From: an uncultured Candidatus Melainabacteria bacterium
GTDB taxonomy: Bacteria > Cyanobacteriota > Vampirovibrionia > Gastranaerophilales > Gastranaerophilaceae
Direction of reading: 5' to 3'
DNA length: 6,068 bases
Assembly (NCBI GenBank): GCA_934754855.1
Contig: CAKVJR010000105.1
Location: forward strand, 1 to 6,068
Part shown: in pieces, positions 1-5,430 of the stretch
Layout of the letters: each line of letters begins with the position of its first letter
How positions within the stretch are numbered: the first letter of the stretch is position 1
Translations under genes and position numbers: made by a program
The notes under the pieces: model-generated
Seen by the model: the letters and a program-made list of their open reading frames with translations, nothing else
The model's database searches: none
What the model was told of the DNA's origin: nothing

Positions 1-1
1 A

Positions 2-1243
2 ATCAGACGTATTTCGGGTCCTGACAACCAAATTGAAACAATCCCCGTATTTTTGAAAGAATTTTTTGCGGGCATGAATGACCCAGTCCTTCAACCGAGA
101 GATATTATTTCGGTTTACAGAAACACAAATTCACAGTTTGTCGATGTTTATGGTTGCGTAAATCTCCCAAAACACTTGACTTACAAGAACAATATGACAT
201 TAAAAGATGTTATGACTGATATTCAATTCTTAGAATCAGACGTAACCGTTCAAAATAAAATTCAAGGCAACGGCGAAAGCCCCGTAAATTATGACCAAAC
301 AACTCAAAAAGGTGAAGTTTGCTTAAATGCTACAACTCAAAATGCAAACACATTAATTCCGACGGAAAATGTTGCCGTTGAAATTACAGATTCAAACGGA
401 ATTACCGAACTTTACTATCTTTACGACATTATGATTAATTCAGACAAAATCAAAAATATCAAAATTAATCCTGAAGACAAAATTTTCTTCAGAACCTTGA
501 GAGGAAACGAAGTAATGAAAACCGTTAAAATTTCAGGCTTCGTCAAGCACCCCGGAGTTTACAGTTTCGTTGAGGGCAAGAAATTGACCGATATGATTGA
601 ATTGGCTGGCGGTTTGACTCAAGATGCGGAACTTCGAGGAATTGTTTTCACAAGAGCAAGTTTGAGAAACAAGCAGGTTGATATTGCTCTCAAAAATAAC
701 GAAAAAGATATCGAATTGCTCAAAGGCAGAGTAGCAGGCGGTTTTAAGCAAGATAAAGATGACAAACAAACGAAATTGGATTTGATTAACATTCTTGAAA
801 ATTCACAAGGCAAAATCGCCCAAAATTACACAGGACAAATTTCTTTAAGCATCGAAAAGAACGATATCAAATCAATCTCAAATGCAGATAATTTGTATGT
901 CCAAGATGGCGACGACATTTACATTCCGAGAATTTCAAACCACGTCACGGTTATGGGCGAAGTTTACAACGAACAGGCATTTGTTTACAAAAAAGGAACA
1001 AAGGCAAAATACTATATCAAAAAAGTCGGCGGTTACACGCCTAACGCAAACAAATTCAGAACATACAAAGTTGGCGTAAACGGTCGGGCAAAGAAAATCG
1101 GCAAAAACGCAAAAATCGAACCGGGCGACACAATCATCGTACCTCGTAAGATTGCAGGCAATGACTGGATTGCACCTGTTTGCAGTGCATTGCAAGGTTT
1201 CGGCTCATTGTTCGTAATGATATTTGGTATTTCAAAATGGTAA
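2..1243 (+). CDS. Polysaccharide export protein with SLBB domains (OPX/Wza-type), 5'-truncated by window edge
   Basis: The reading frame is open from base 2 with no stop and no need for an internal start, so the gene begins upstream of the window; 413 residues are visible. The text before the internal TTG (position 53) reads as protein continuous with what follows. Three SLBB-like repeats are visible: one near fragment residues 45-80 (VDVYGCVNLP), one near 175-220 (VKISGFVKHPGVYSF, LAGGLT) and one near 315-383 (VTVMGEVYNEQAF, KVGGYTP, ending EPGDTIIVPRK). The last roughly 20 residues are hydrophobic and end in Trp, which could be a membrane helix like the C-terminal helix of Wza. Proteins of this family form the periplasmic and outer-membrane conduit for capsule or exopolysaccharide. 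The N-terminal polysaccharide-export domain and any lipoprotein signal lie outside the window, and no other export genes are seen here. The family call is strong; which polysaccharide it exports is unknown. Confidence 0.88.
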   Translation: MRRISGPDNQIETIPVFLKEFFAGMNDPVLQPRDIISVYRNTNSQFVDVYGCVNLPKHLTYKNNMTLKDVMTDIQFLESDVTVQNKIQGNGESPVNYDQTTQKGEVCLNATTQNANTLIPTENVAVEITDSNGITELYYLYDIMINSDKIKNIKINPEDKIFFRTLRGNEVMKTVKISGFVKHPGVYSFVEGKKLTDMIELAGGLTQDAELRGIVFTRASLRNKQVDIALKNNEKDIELLKGRVAGGFKQDKDDKQTKLDLINILENSQGKIAQNYTGQISLSIEKNDIKSISNADNLYVQDGDDIYIPRISNHVTVMGEVYNEQAFVYKKGTKAKYYIKKVGGYTPNANKFRTYKVGVNGRAKKIGKNAKIEPGDTIIVPRKIAGNDWIAPVCSALQGFGSLFVMIFGISKW

Positions 1244-1244
1244 T

Positions 1245-2108
1245 CTAAAAATTACTAAAAACATATACAGCACAAGGGATAGTTTCAATTTTGATATTAT
1301 CCCTTATTTTTTGTTTTTCACCATCAATGTGACAAACGCAATAGTCATTTTTTACGGAAATATTTTTTGTCTGAAAGTACATCGCCTTTGAGTTTGAGGA
1401 TTTTTTGTCAAAAATAATTTGTAAAAATTCTAAAAAAAATAGAATAGGATTTTTGACTTTCAAGATGAAAACGTCAAATTTTCCATCATCAAGCCTACAA
1501 TTTTTTGAAATGGAAACGAGATTTTTGTACATATTGCCCGCATTTGCAATGATTAGACAGGTTGCAAGGACAGACAATTTTTTGTCATTGTCATAAGTCA
1601 AATGATAAACCTGTTGCTTCAAGCGAAGAGCAAACAACACCCCAGCGACAAAATAAGAAAAATATCCGAATTTGTTCTTTAAAGATTGCGGAGTTTTGCA
1701 AATAATATCAGCATCATAGCCAAATCCCGTACGCAATACAGAATAATTGTCATTCACTTTTAGAACATCTATTTTAAGTTTCTGACCGTATTCAATAACT
1801 TGCAAAGCCTTTTTGATATCAGTCGGGATTTTTAATTTTGCAGAGAGCAAATTCGCCGTTCCGCAAGGAATTACCCCAATCGGCTTATCAAATTTCATAG
1901 CAAACGGAACAACCTTGTTGACCGTGCCGTCCCCTCCGACAGAGATTATCACATCTGAATTTTTTACTGTGTCCTCAGAAACCTCCTCAATGCCAACAAT
2001 ATTTAATTCAACATCTTTTCCTAGATAAAATTCTTCAATTATTTTATCAGCAGATACGGCGTTTTTCTTGCCTGCATTGATATTTTCGACGACCAAAATT
2101 TTTTTCAT
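1245..2108 (-). CDS. Diacylglycerol kinase family lipid kinase (DgkB/YegS-like)
   Basis: A 287-residue soluble protein of normal length for the bacterial DgkB/YegS/LCB5 lipid kinase family, which transfers the ATP gamma-phosphate to diacylglycerol or a related lipid at the inner face of the membrane. The catalytic-domain nucleotide motif GGDGT is at residues 58-62, followed by IPCGTANLL at 80-88, the usual P-x-GT-x-N loop. GFGYDAD (128-134) and LDDGKFDV (206-213) match the conserved C-terminal domain, including the acidic Mg-binding loop. IDGE (261-264) carries the Glu expected as catalytic base. The start ATG (complement of 2106-2108) has no Shine-Dalgarno site; a -10 TATAAT ends 6 nt upstream, so the mRNA may be leaderless. 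The TAG stop lies 1 nt from the stop of the convergent export gene. Divergently placed genes encode a radical SAM enzyme and a PAP2 phosphatase. The family is clear; the lipid substrate is not. Confidence 0.9.
   Translation of the reverse strand: MKKILVVENINAGKKNAVSADKIIEEFYLGKDVELNIVGIEEVSEDTVKNSDVIISVGGDGTVNKVVPFAMKFDKPIGVIPCGTANLLSAKLKIPTDIKKALQVIEYGQKLKIDVLKVNDNYSVLRTGFGYDADIICKTPQSLKNKFGYFSYFVAGVLFALRLKQQVYHLTYDNDKKLSVLATCLIIANAGNMYKNLVSISKNCRLDDGKFDVFILKVKNPILFFLEFLQIIFDKKSSNSKAMYFQTKNISVKNDYCVCHIDGEKQKIRDNIKIETIPCAVYVFSNF
1274..1317 (+). terminator. Likely intrinsic terminator of the export gene, inside the antisense lipid kinase gene
   Basis: An 8-bp perfect stem, AAGGGATA (1274-1281) with TATCCCTT (1298-1305), encloses a 16-nt loop and is followed by A and then T6-G-T5. 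This is plus-strand terminator geometry starting about 30 nt after the TAA of the export gene. The hairpin overlaps codons near the 3' end of the minus-strand lipid kinase gene. The loop is longer than ideal, so confidence is moderate. Confidence 0.6.
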
Positions 2109-2114
2109 AAATCA

Positions 2115-2143
2115 ATTATAATATCAAACTCCGCAATATTCAA
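2115..2143 (-). promoter_or_regulatory. Sigma70-type promoter for the lipid kinase gene
   Basis: On the minus strand, TTGAAT (2138-2143) and a perfect TATAAT (2115-2120) are separated by 17 bp. The predicted transcription start, 7 nt past the -10, falls on the A of the kinase ATG, so no leader or ribosome-binding site would be transcribed. GCGGAG is present but about 18 nt upstream of ATG, too far for a Shine-Dalgarno site and inside the spacer. Confidence 0.6.
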
Positions 2144-2161
2144 CGATAATTAACTTGAATA
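2137..2161. repeat. 7-bp inverted repeat covering both divergent -35 elements
   Basis: TATTCAA (2137-2143) and TTGAATA (2155-2161) are perfect reverse complements around an 11-nt centre. Each arm contains the TTGAAT -35 hexamer of one of the two divergent promoters. It could be an operator for coordinated control, or simply two promoters that use the same -35 sequence. Confidence 0.45.
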
Positions 2162-2182
2162 GCCCGATTTAGTGCTTATAAT
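2155..2182 (+). promoter_or_regulatory. Sigma70-type promoter for the radical SAM-PAP2 operon
   Basis: TTGAAT (2155-2160) and a perfect TATAAT (2177-2182) are separated by 16 bp. The start would fall near 2189 and give a leader of about 28 nt. This leader carries AAGGA at 2205-2209, 7 nt before the ATG at 2217, so this gene has a conventional ribosome-binding site, unlike its divergent neighbour. Confidence 0.6.
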
Positions 2183-2216
2183 TGACATATCGAATAGGTA
2201 AGATAAGGACAAAAAA

Positions 2217-3728
2217 ATGAGAGTTGAAAAACAATCAACAGTATGGCAAGCGAACTCTATGGGTAAGTTTGACAAAATAAAATTGAAAATGAATAACATA
2301 ATGATAGATTGCCTTTTGAGTTATCTTTCGCACAATTTTAGCAAAGAAAAACTCATCAACCTAGCAAAAATCTTTGAAAAAATTGCAGGTTCAAAAGGCG
2401 GAATTAACCACGCAAGAAGAATGCAATGGCTTTTCCAATCAGAACACCCGCACCTTTATTGGTGGAAAAAGATTTTGACAGAATTGCACCCGAATTGCAG
2501 AAATAAATGGATTAAAAACTTCTTCGTAAACGGTTATTACGGTGACAATTTGAGAAAAAGAAACGTTTTCAACGAAAAACACGGATTTTTCCCTCCGACA
2601 GTATTGCTCGCAAGCATCACAAAGCGTTGTAACTTCAACTGCCAAGGCTGCTGGGCACATGAATACACGGTCGAAGAAGATTTGTCAAAAGATAAATGGA
2701 GAGAAATTTTCACAGAAGCCCGTGACGTAATGGGCATACACATTATGCCGATTGTTGGCGGAGAACCTTTTGCAAGAAAAGAATTCCTCGAACTTGCAGA
2801 AGAATTCAGCGATTGTGCATTTATTACCTTCACAAACGGCTCGTTGATTACCGAAGAAACTGTAAAAAAATTACAAAAATTAGGTAATGTTTTCCCGATG
2901 TTTTCTTTGAGTGGTTTAAAGGAAAACACAGACGCCGTAAGAGGCGAAGGCTGTTTTGATATGATTATGCAAAAAATGGACATGCTCAAAAAAGCAGGTG
3001 TGTTCTTTGGTGCAAGTATTTGCACAACAAGCCAAAACTGCGATGAAGTAACATCAGACGACTTTATGAAAATGCTTTCGGATAAAGGTTCTTTGTGGAC
3101 TTGGTTCTTCCACTATGTTCCGGTCGGTGCAAACCCTGACGTTACCCTCGTTCCGAATGCACAACAACGTCAACAAATTCTTAAAGCAGTTTATAATGCA
3201 AGAAACACTTTGCCGATGATGACAGTTGATTTCTGGGGCGACGGTCCGGAAATGATGGGCTGCATCGCCGGTGGCAGACAATACATTCACGTTAACCCGA
3301 GAGGGGACGTTGAGCCTTGCACATTCGTTCACCTTGCAACAGATAACCTCAAAAACTGTACTTTGACAGAAGCACTCGCATCACCGTTTATGACCGCTAT
3401 CAGAAACGGTATTCCTTATGAGGACGGCAATTTGCTCAGACCATGCATGATTGTTGATAGACCTGATGTTTTGAGAGGATATTATGAACAATTTAAACCG
3501 TACGAAACTCACAAAGGTGCGGCTGACTATCTCACAAATCCCGAAATCAAGGCTCAAATTGACAAATATTCAAGCGATGTTAAGGAAATCCTCGACGTTG
3601 ACTGGAGAGAAAATCTTTGGATGACTATCTTCCCGCTCGAGGGTGAATACTACATCGACCGTGACAGATTTTGTTCAAAAGAAAAACCTGAAAACGCTTG
3701 CACAGGTAACTGTTGCGGCTGCCACTAA
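2217..3728 (+). CDS. Radical SAM/SPASM-like enzyme of unknown substrate
   Basis: A 503-residue protein; the start is fixed by AAGGA 7 nt upstream. The radical SAM cluster motif CNFNCQGC (C138, C142, C145) would bind the 4Fe-4S cluster that cleaves S-adenosylmethionine, and GGEP (181-184) and TNGS (206-209) are further core motifs. VRGEGCFD (241-248) and YVPVGANPD (300-308) resemble a COG0535-type radical SAM branch common in anaerobes. C349, C368 (in RGDVEPCTF), C381 and C410 could ligate a SPASM-like auxiliary cluster. Two parts are distinctive: about 120 helical, Trp/Lys-rich residues before the core, and a cysteine-rich tail with C486, C495, C499, C500 and C502, ending CCGCH. No hydrophobic membrane span is evident. 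The gene is first in an operon with a PAP2 phosphatase and is divergent from a lipid kinase, which hints at a lipid or isoprenoid substrate. I cannot assign the reaction; peptide or cofactor modification is also possible. Confidence 0.9.
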   Translation: MRVEKQSTVWQANSMGKFDKIKLKMNNIMIDCLLSYLSHNFSKEKLINLAKIFEKIAGSKGGINHARRMQWLFQSEHPHLYWWKKILTELHPNCRNKWIKNFFVNGYYGDNLRKRNVFNEKHGFFPPTVLLASITKRCNFNCQGCWAHEYTVEEDLSKDKWREIFTEARDVMGIHIMPIVGGEPFARKEFLELAEEFSDCAFITFTNGSLITEETVKKLQKLGNVFPMFSLSGLKENTDAVRGEGCFDMIMQKMDMLKKAGVFFGASICTTSQNCDEVTSDDFMKMLSDKGSLWTWFFHYVPVGANPDVTLVPNAQQRQQILKAVYNARNTLPMMTVDFWGDGPEMMGCIAGGRQYIHVNPRGDVEPCTFVHLATDNLKNCTLTEALASPFMTAIRNGIPYEDGNLLRPCMIVDRPDVLRGYYEQFKPYETHKGAADYLTNPEIKAQIDKYSSDVKEILDVDWRENLWMTIFPLEGEYYIDRDRFCSKEKPENACTGNCCGCH

Positions 3729-3732
3729 GATT

Positions 3733-4353
3733 ATGAAAAAGACGATTTTTCTAATAACACTATTTGTGGCATTTACAATAATCGTAAAACTCTGTCCCAC
3801 TGTAACCCAATGGGACAGGGCTTTTATATTATTTGTGCAAAATAAACTTTCGTTTTTGCCTTACACAATCCCAATGTTGCCCGATTTTTCACTGTACACA
3901 ATTTTGATAGCAGCCCCGTTGATTTTGGGCGGATTTTTGGGGATTAAAAATAAAAAATACCTTGAAACAGTTTATTTGTGGTCAATTCCGCTTGTCACGT
4001 TTTTGTTAAATTGTGTTGTAAAACACACAATTCAGCGACCAAGACCGCCATTTGAACTCCAAGCCGTAACTCACCCGGACAGTTACAGTTATGTTTCGAG
4101 CCATTCGCTTGTGACATTCTGTTTGTGGGCATTTGTGGCATATTTGGTTTGTAAAAATTCAAACTCTGTTTTGTTGAAAAAATCTGTTTTGACGTTCGCA
4201 ATCGTCTGGACGCTTTTTGTTGGCTTCAGCAGAATATGGATAGGTGTTCATAACCCGACAGACGTTATCGGGGCTTATTTGCTAGGCATTGTGCTTTATA
4301 TCGCATATACAAAATCGCTTGAGTTTTTAAAAAATCGTTTTAAATTTGACTAA
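3733..4353 (+). CDS. PAP2-family integral membrane phosphatase
   Basis: A 206-residue polytopic membrane protein of the type 2 phosphatidic acid phosphatase family, which removes phosphate from lipid phosphates such as phosphatidate, phosphatidylglycerophosphate or undecaprenyl pyrophosphate. All three catalytic motifs are visible: K97-x6-R104-P105, S-S-H124 in YVSSHS, and S166-R167-x5-H173-x3-D177. H124 and H173 are the expected acid/base and nucleophile. Motif 2 is usually PSGH or PSSH; here Pro is replaced by Val. About five hydrophobic segments lie near residues 4-21, 55-70, 82-96, 125-140, 152-168 and 178-192, the first probably an N-terminal membrane segment. The ATG at 3733 lies 4 nt after the radical SAM stop, so translation is probably coupled; only a weak AAG-type ribosome site precedes it. 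An upstream in-frame ATG at 3643 would add 30 residues inside the radical SAM gene and is unlikely. Substrate unknown. Confidence 0.87.
   Translation: MKKTIFLITLFVAFTIIVKLCPTVTQWDRAFILFVQNKLSFLPYTIPMLPDFSLYTILIAAPLILGGFLGIKNKKYLETVYLWSIPLVTFLLNCVVKHTIQRPRPPFELQAVTHPDSYSYVSSHSLVTFCLWAFVAYLVCKNSNSVLLKKSVLTFAIVWTLFVGFSRIWIGVHNPTDVIGAYLLGIVLYIAYTKSLEFLKNRFKFD
3786..3832 (+). terminator. Terminator-like hairpin inside the 5' part of the PAP2 gene
   Basis: CTGTCCCA (3792-3799) pairs perfectly with TGGGACAG (3811-3818). The stem extends by a T·G wobble and a C-G pair (3790-3791 with 3819-3820), and after one mismatch by three A-T pairs. The loop is 11 nt. A T-rich tract, CTTTTATATTATTT, follows. 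It sits about 57 nt after the PAP2 ATG, so it may cause partial termination or attenuation, or pause the polymerase. The T tract is interrupted, so function is uncertain. Confidence 0.4.
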
Positions 4354-4380
4354 AAAAATATGATAAATCTGCTTTTCTCA

Positions 4381-5100
4381 TTATTTTTCGTAGCCGATTA
4401 AATCCTTTATGACTTCTGAAGCGATGATTAAGCCTGCCACAGCGGGGCAAAAAGAGTTGCTTGCAGGGGCAATTCTGCCGCCTTTTTTCTCAATATTCAT
4501 ATCATCTGTTACAATTGGTTTTAACGGAATTTCTTTTGAATAAACAACTTTGACTTTCTTAATTCTTCGCTTTTTTAATTCCTGACGAATAACTTTGGCA
4601 AGCGGACAGACGGAAGTCTTTGAAATATCAGAAACTTCAAACATTGTCGGATTCATTTTGTTGCCCGTTCCCATAGAGGAAATTATCGGAATATCGGCAG
4701 TTTTAGCACGGGTTATCAACTCTAATTTGCCGACAACAGTGTCGATTGTGTCAACAATATAATCATATTTTGAGAAATCAAATTCCGTATCTCGAGTAAA
4801 AAAGCATTTGAATATTTGAACATTAATATTCGGATTAATATCTAAAAGTCGCTCTTTTAAAACATCAACTTTTGGCTTTCCGACAGTAGAATTTAATGCG
4901 ATTATTTGGCGGTTCAAATTGCTGACACTAATAGTGTCATTGTCGATTATGTCTATGTTTCCGACCCCTGCTCGAGCAAGTGCTTCAACAACGTATCCGC
5001 CGACACCACCAACACCAAAAACAGCAACTCTCGAATTTTTCAATTTTTCAAGAGCATCTTTTCCTATTAACATTTCCGTTCGCAAAAATTGATTACTCAT
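4381..5100 (-). CDS. tcdA: tRNA threonylcarbamoyladenosine dehydratase (TcdA/CsdL-like, ThiF/E1 superfamily)
   Basis: A 239-residue E1-like adenylating enzyme, slightly shorter than E. coli TcdA. The Rossmann ATP-binding loop is GVGGVGGYVVEALARAG (29-45). IDNDTISVSNLNRQ (52-65) carries the conserved Asp, Asn and Arg of ThiF-type adenylation sites. GKPKVDVLKERL (74-85), the DTID segment (117-120) and GTGNKMNPTMFEVSDISKT (144-162) are typical of the TcdA branch and separate it from ThiF and MoeB. C165 and C218 are the main conserved-looking cysteines. TcdA uses ATP to activate t6A37 in ANN-decoding tRNAs and close it to cyclic t6A. In E. coli it works with the CsdA-CsdE sulfur relay; no such partner is visible here. 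The start ATG (complement of 5098-5100) lacks a Shine-Dalgarno site and follows an extended -10 by 6 nt. It converges on the PAP2 gene with a 27-nt gap and no obvious terminator between them. Confidence 0.88.
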   Translation of the reverse strand: MSNQFLRTEMLIGKDALEKLKNSRVAVFGVGGVGGYVVEALARAGVGNIDIIDNDTISVSNLNRQIIALNSTVGKPKVDVLKERLLDINPNINVQIFKCFFTRDTEFDFSKYDYIVDTIDTVVGKLELITRAKTADIPIISSMGTGNKMNPTMFEVSDISKTSVCPLAKVIRQELKKRRIKKVKVVYSKEIPLKPIVTDDMNIEKKGGRIAPASNSFCPAVAGLIIASEVIKDLIGYEK

Positions 5101-5106
5101 ACGAAA

Positions 5107-5115
5107 ATTTTATCA
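5107..5115 (-). promoter_or_regulatory. Extended -10 promoter of tcdA, predicting a leaderless mRNA
   Basis: On the minus strand the sequence reads TGATAAAAT, an extended -10 (TG-n-TAAAAT, hexamer at 5107-5112). Exactly 6 nt separate the hexamer from the ATG, so transcription would begin at about the first base of the start codon. No convincing -35 is present at 16-18 bp. Confidence 0.45.
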
Positions 5116-5128
5116 CAAAAATTTTTGT
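5115..5128. promoter_or_regulatory. 14-bp perfect palindrome next to the tcdA -10, possible operator
   Basis: ACAAAAATTTTTGT is a perfect 14-bp palindrome overlapping the upstream edge of the predicted extended -10 of tcdA. The position would suit a repressor site, but the A5T5 centre is also easy to obtain in AT-rich DNA. Confidence 0.35.
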
Positions 5129-5171
5129 CATTTTGAGGAACGAGAATGATTTGGTTGACTAAAGTCAACCC
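5127..5171. repeat. Two tandem inverted repeats resembling a dispersed intergenic repeat
   Basis: TCATT (5128-5132) pairs with AATGA (5145-5149), and directly after it GGTTGACT (5153-5160) pairs perfectly with AGTCAACC (5163-5170) around AA. The first unit resembles the intergenic motif family of the form GTCATTCTGAGGAACGAA known from many unrelated bacterial genomes; that likeness is from memory. It lies between the tcdA promoter and the intergenic region to its right. Confidence 0.5.
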
Positions 5172-5289
5172 TACTTTCTAATACAGTAGAAATGTTTTTA
5201 AATAATGGTTGGTCATTATCTTTTAGAATACATAATGCATCAACAATTGTAGAACCATCACTCAAATTTGACATACAATTTATTGGCAT
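5128..5289 (-). other. Possible small ORF (53 codons) or remnant of a decayed gene
   Basis: An ATG at complement 5287-5289 opens a 53-codon frame ending in TGA at complement 5128-5130. The middle looks protein-like, with segments such as DGSTIVDALCILKDND and a heptad-like stretch after it. The frame stays open upstream of the ATG for about 19 codons, including a hydrophobic stretch (LIVIILFG), back to a TAA, with no start codon there. No ribosome-binding site precedes the ATG, and the last codons run through the inverted-repeat element. This pattern fits a gene fragment cut and overwritten by a repeat at least as well as a working small gene. I do not recognise a family. Confidence 0.2.
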
Positions 5290-5376
5290 ACCAAATAATA
5301 TAATTACAATTAATTGTTTCTGGGAAAATAACTTATAAAAGAAATTTTAGAATAAAAAGAAAACAAACTTTCCACT
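5171..5376. other. AT-rich intergenic region without a clear gene
   Basis: Apart from the doubtful 53-codon frame described above, I see no supported gene. It contains a 12-bp perfect palindrome ACAATTAATTGT (5306-5317) and an isolated TATAAT (5299-5304, plus strand) with no -35 at usual spacing and no gene downstream. No tRNA-like or riboswitch-like fold was recognised. Confidence 0.5.
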
Positions 5377-5406
5377 AAAAAAGCACCCTTGAAGGGGTGC
5401 TTTTAG
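5377..5406 (-). terminator. Strong rho-independent terminator, bidirectional in form
   Basis: A 10-bp perfect stem, AAAAGCACCC (5379-5388) with GGGTGCTTTT (5395-5404), has a 6-nt loop. Read on the minus strand it ends in T6 and lies 27 nt after the stop of the coiled-coil gene, so it should end that transcript. On the plus strand it is followed by AGTTTT, so it could also stop opposing transcription. Confidence 0.85.
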
Positions 5407-5430
5407 TTTTAATCTTTTCCTTGAACTCGA

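Noticed and set aside
53..1243. Export gene starting at the TTG at 53
   Set aside because: The frame is open to the window edge and the residues before 53 read as continuous SLBB-type protein, so the TTG is an internal Leu codon.
2182..2187. Perfect TTGACA as a -35 for the radical SAM operon
   Set aside because: The -10 position 17 bp downstream is AAGGAC, which is the ribosome-binding site; TTGAAT-N16-TATAAT just upstream explains the promoter better.
2537..3025. 162-codon minus-strand open frame inside the radical SAM gene
   Set aside because: It is antisense to conserved radical SAM motifs, has no ribosome site and no recognisable domain; it is a shadow of the real gene.
3643..3732. 30-residue N-terminal extension of the PAP2 protein from ATG 3643
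   Set aside because: It lies inside the radical SAM coding region in another frame and has no membrane character; ATG 3733 gives a normal PAP2 N-terminus right after the upstream stop.
4354..4380. Terminator between the convergent PAP2 and tcdA genes
   Set aside because: The 27-nt gap is AT-rich with A and T runs, but I found no stem of useful length on either strand.
4980..5162. Plus-strand 60-codon open frame over the tcdA 5' end
   Set aside because: It is mostly antisense to the conserved tcdA nucleotide-binding region and has no ribosome site.
5299..5304. Plus-strand TATAAT as a promoter in the intergenic region
   Set aside because: No -35 lies at 16-18 bp (the nearest TTGACA leaves a 25-bp spacer) and no plus-strand gene follows before the terminator.
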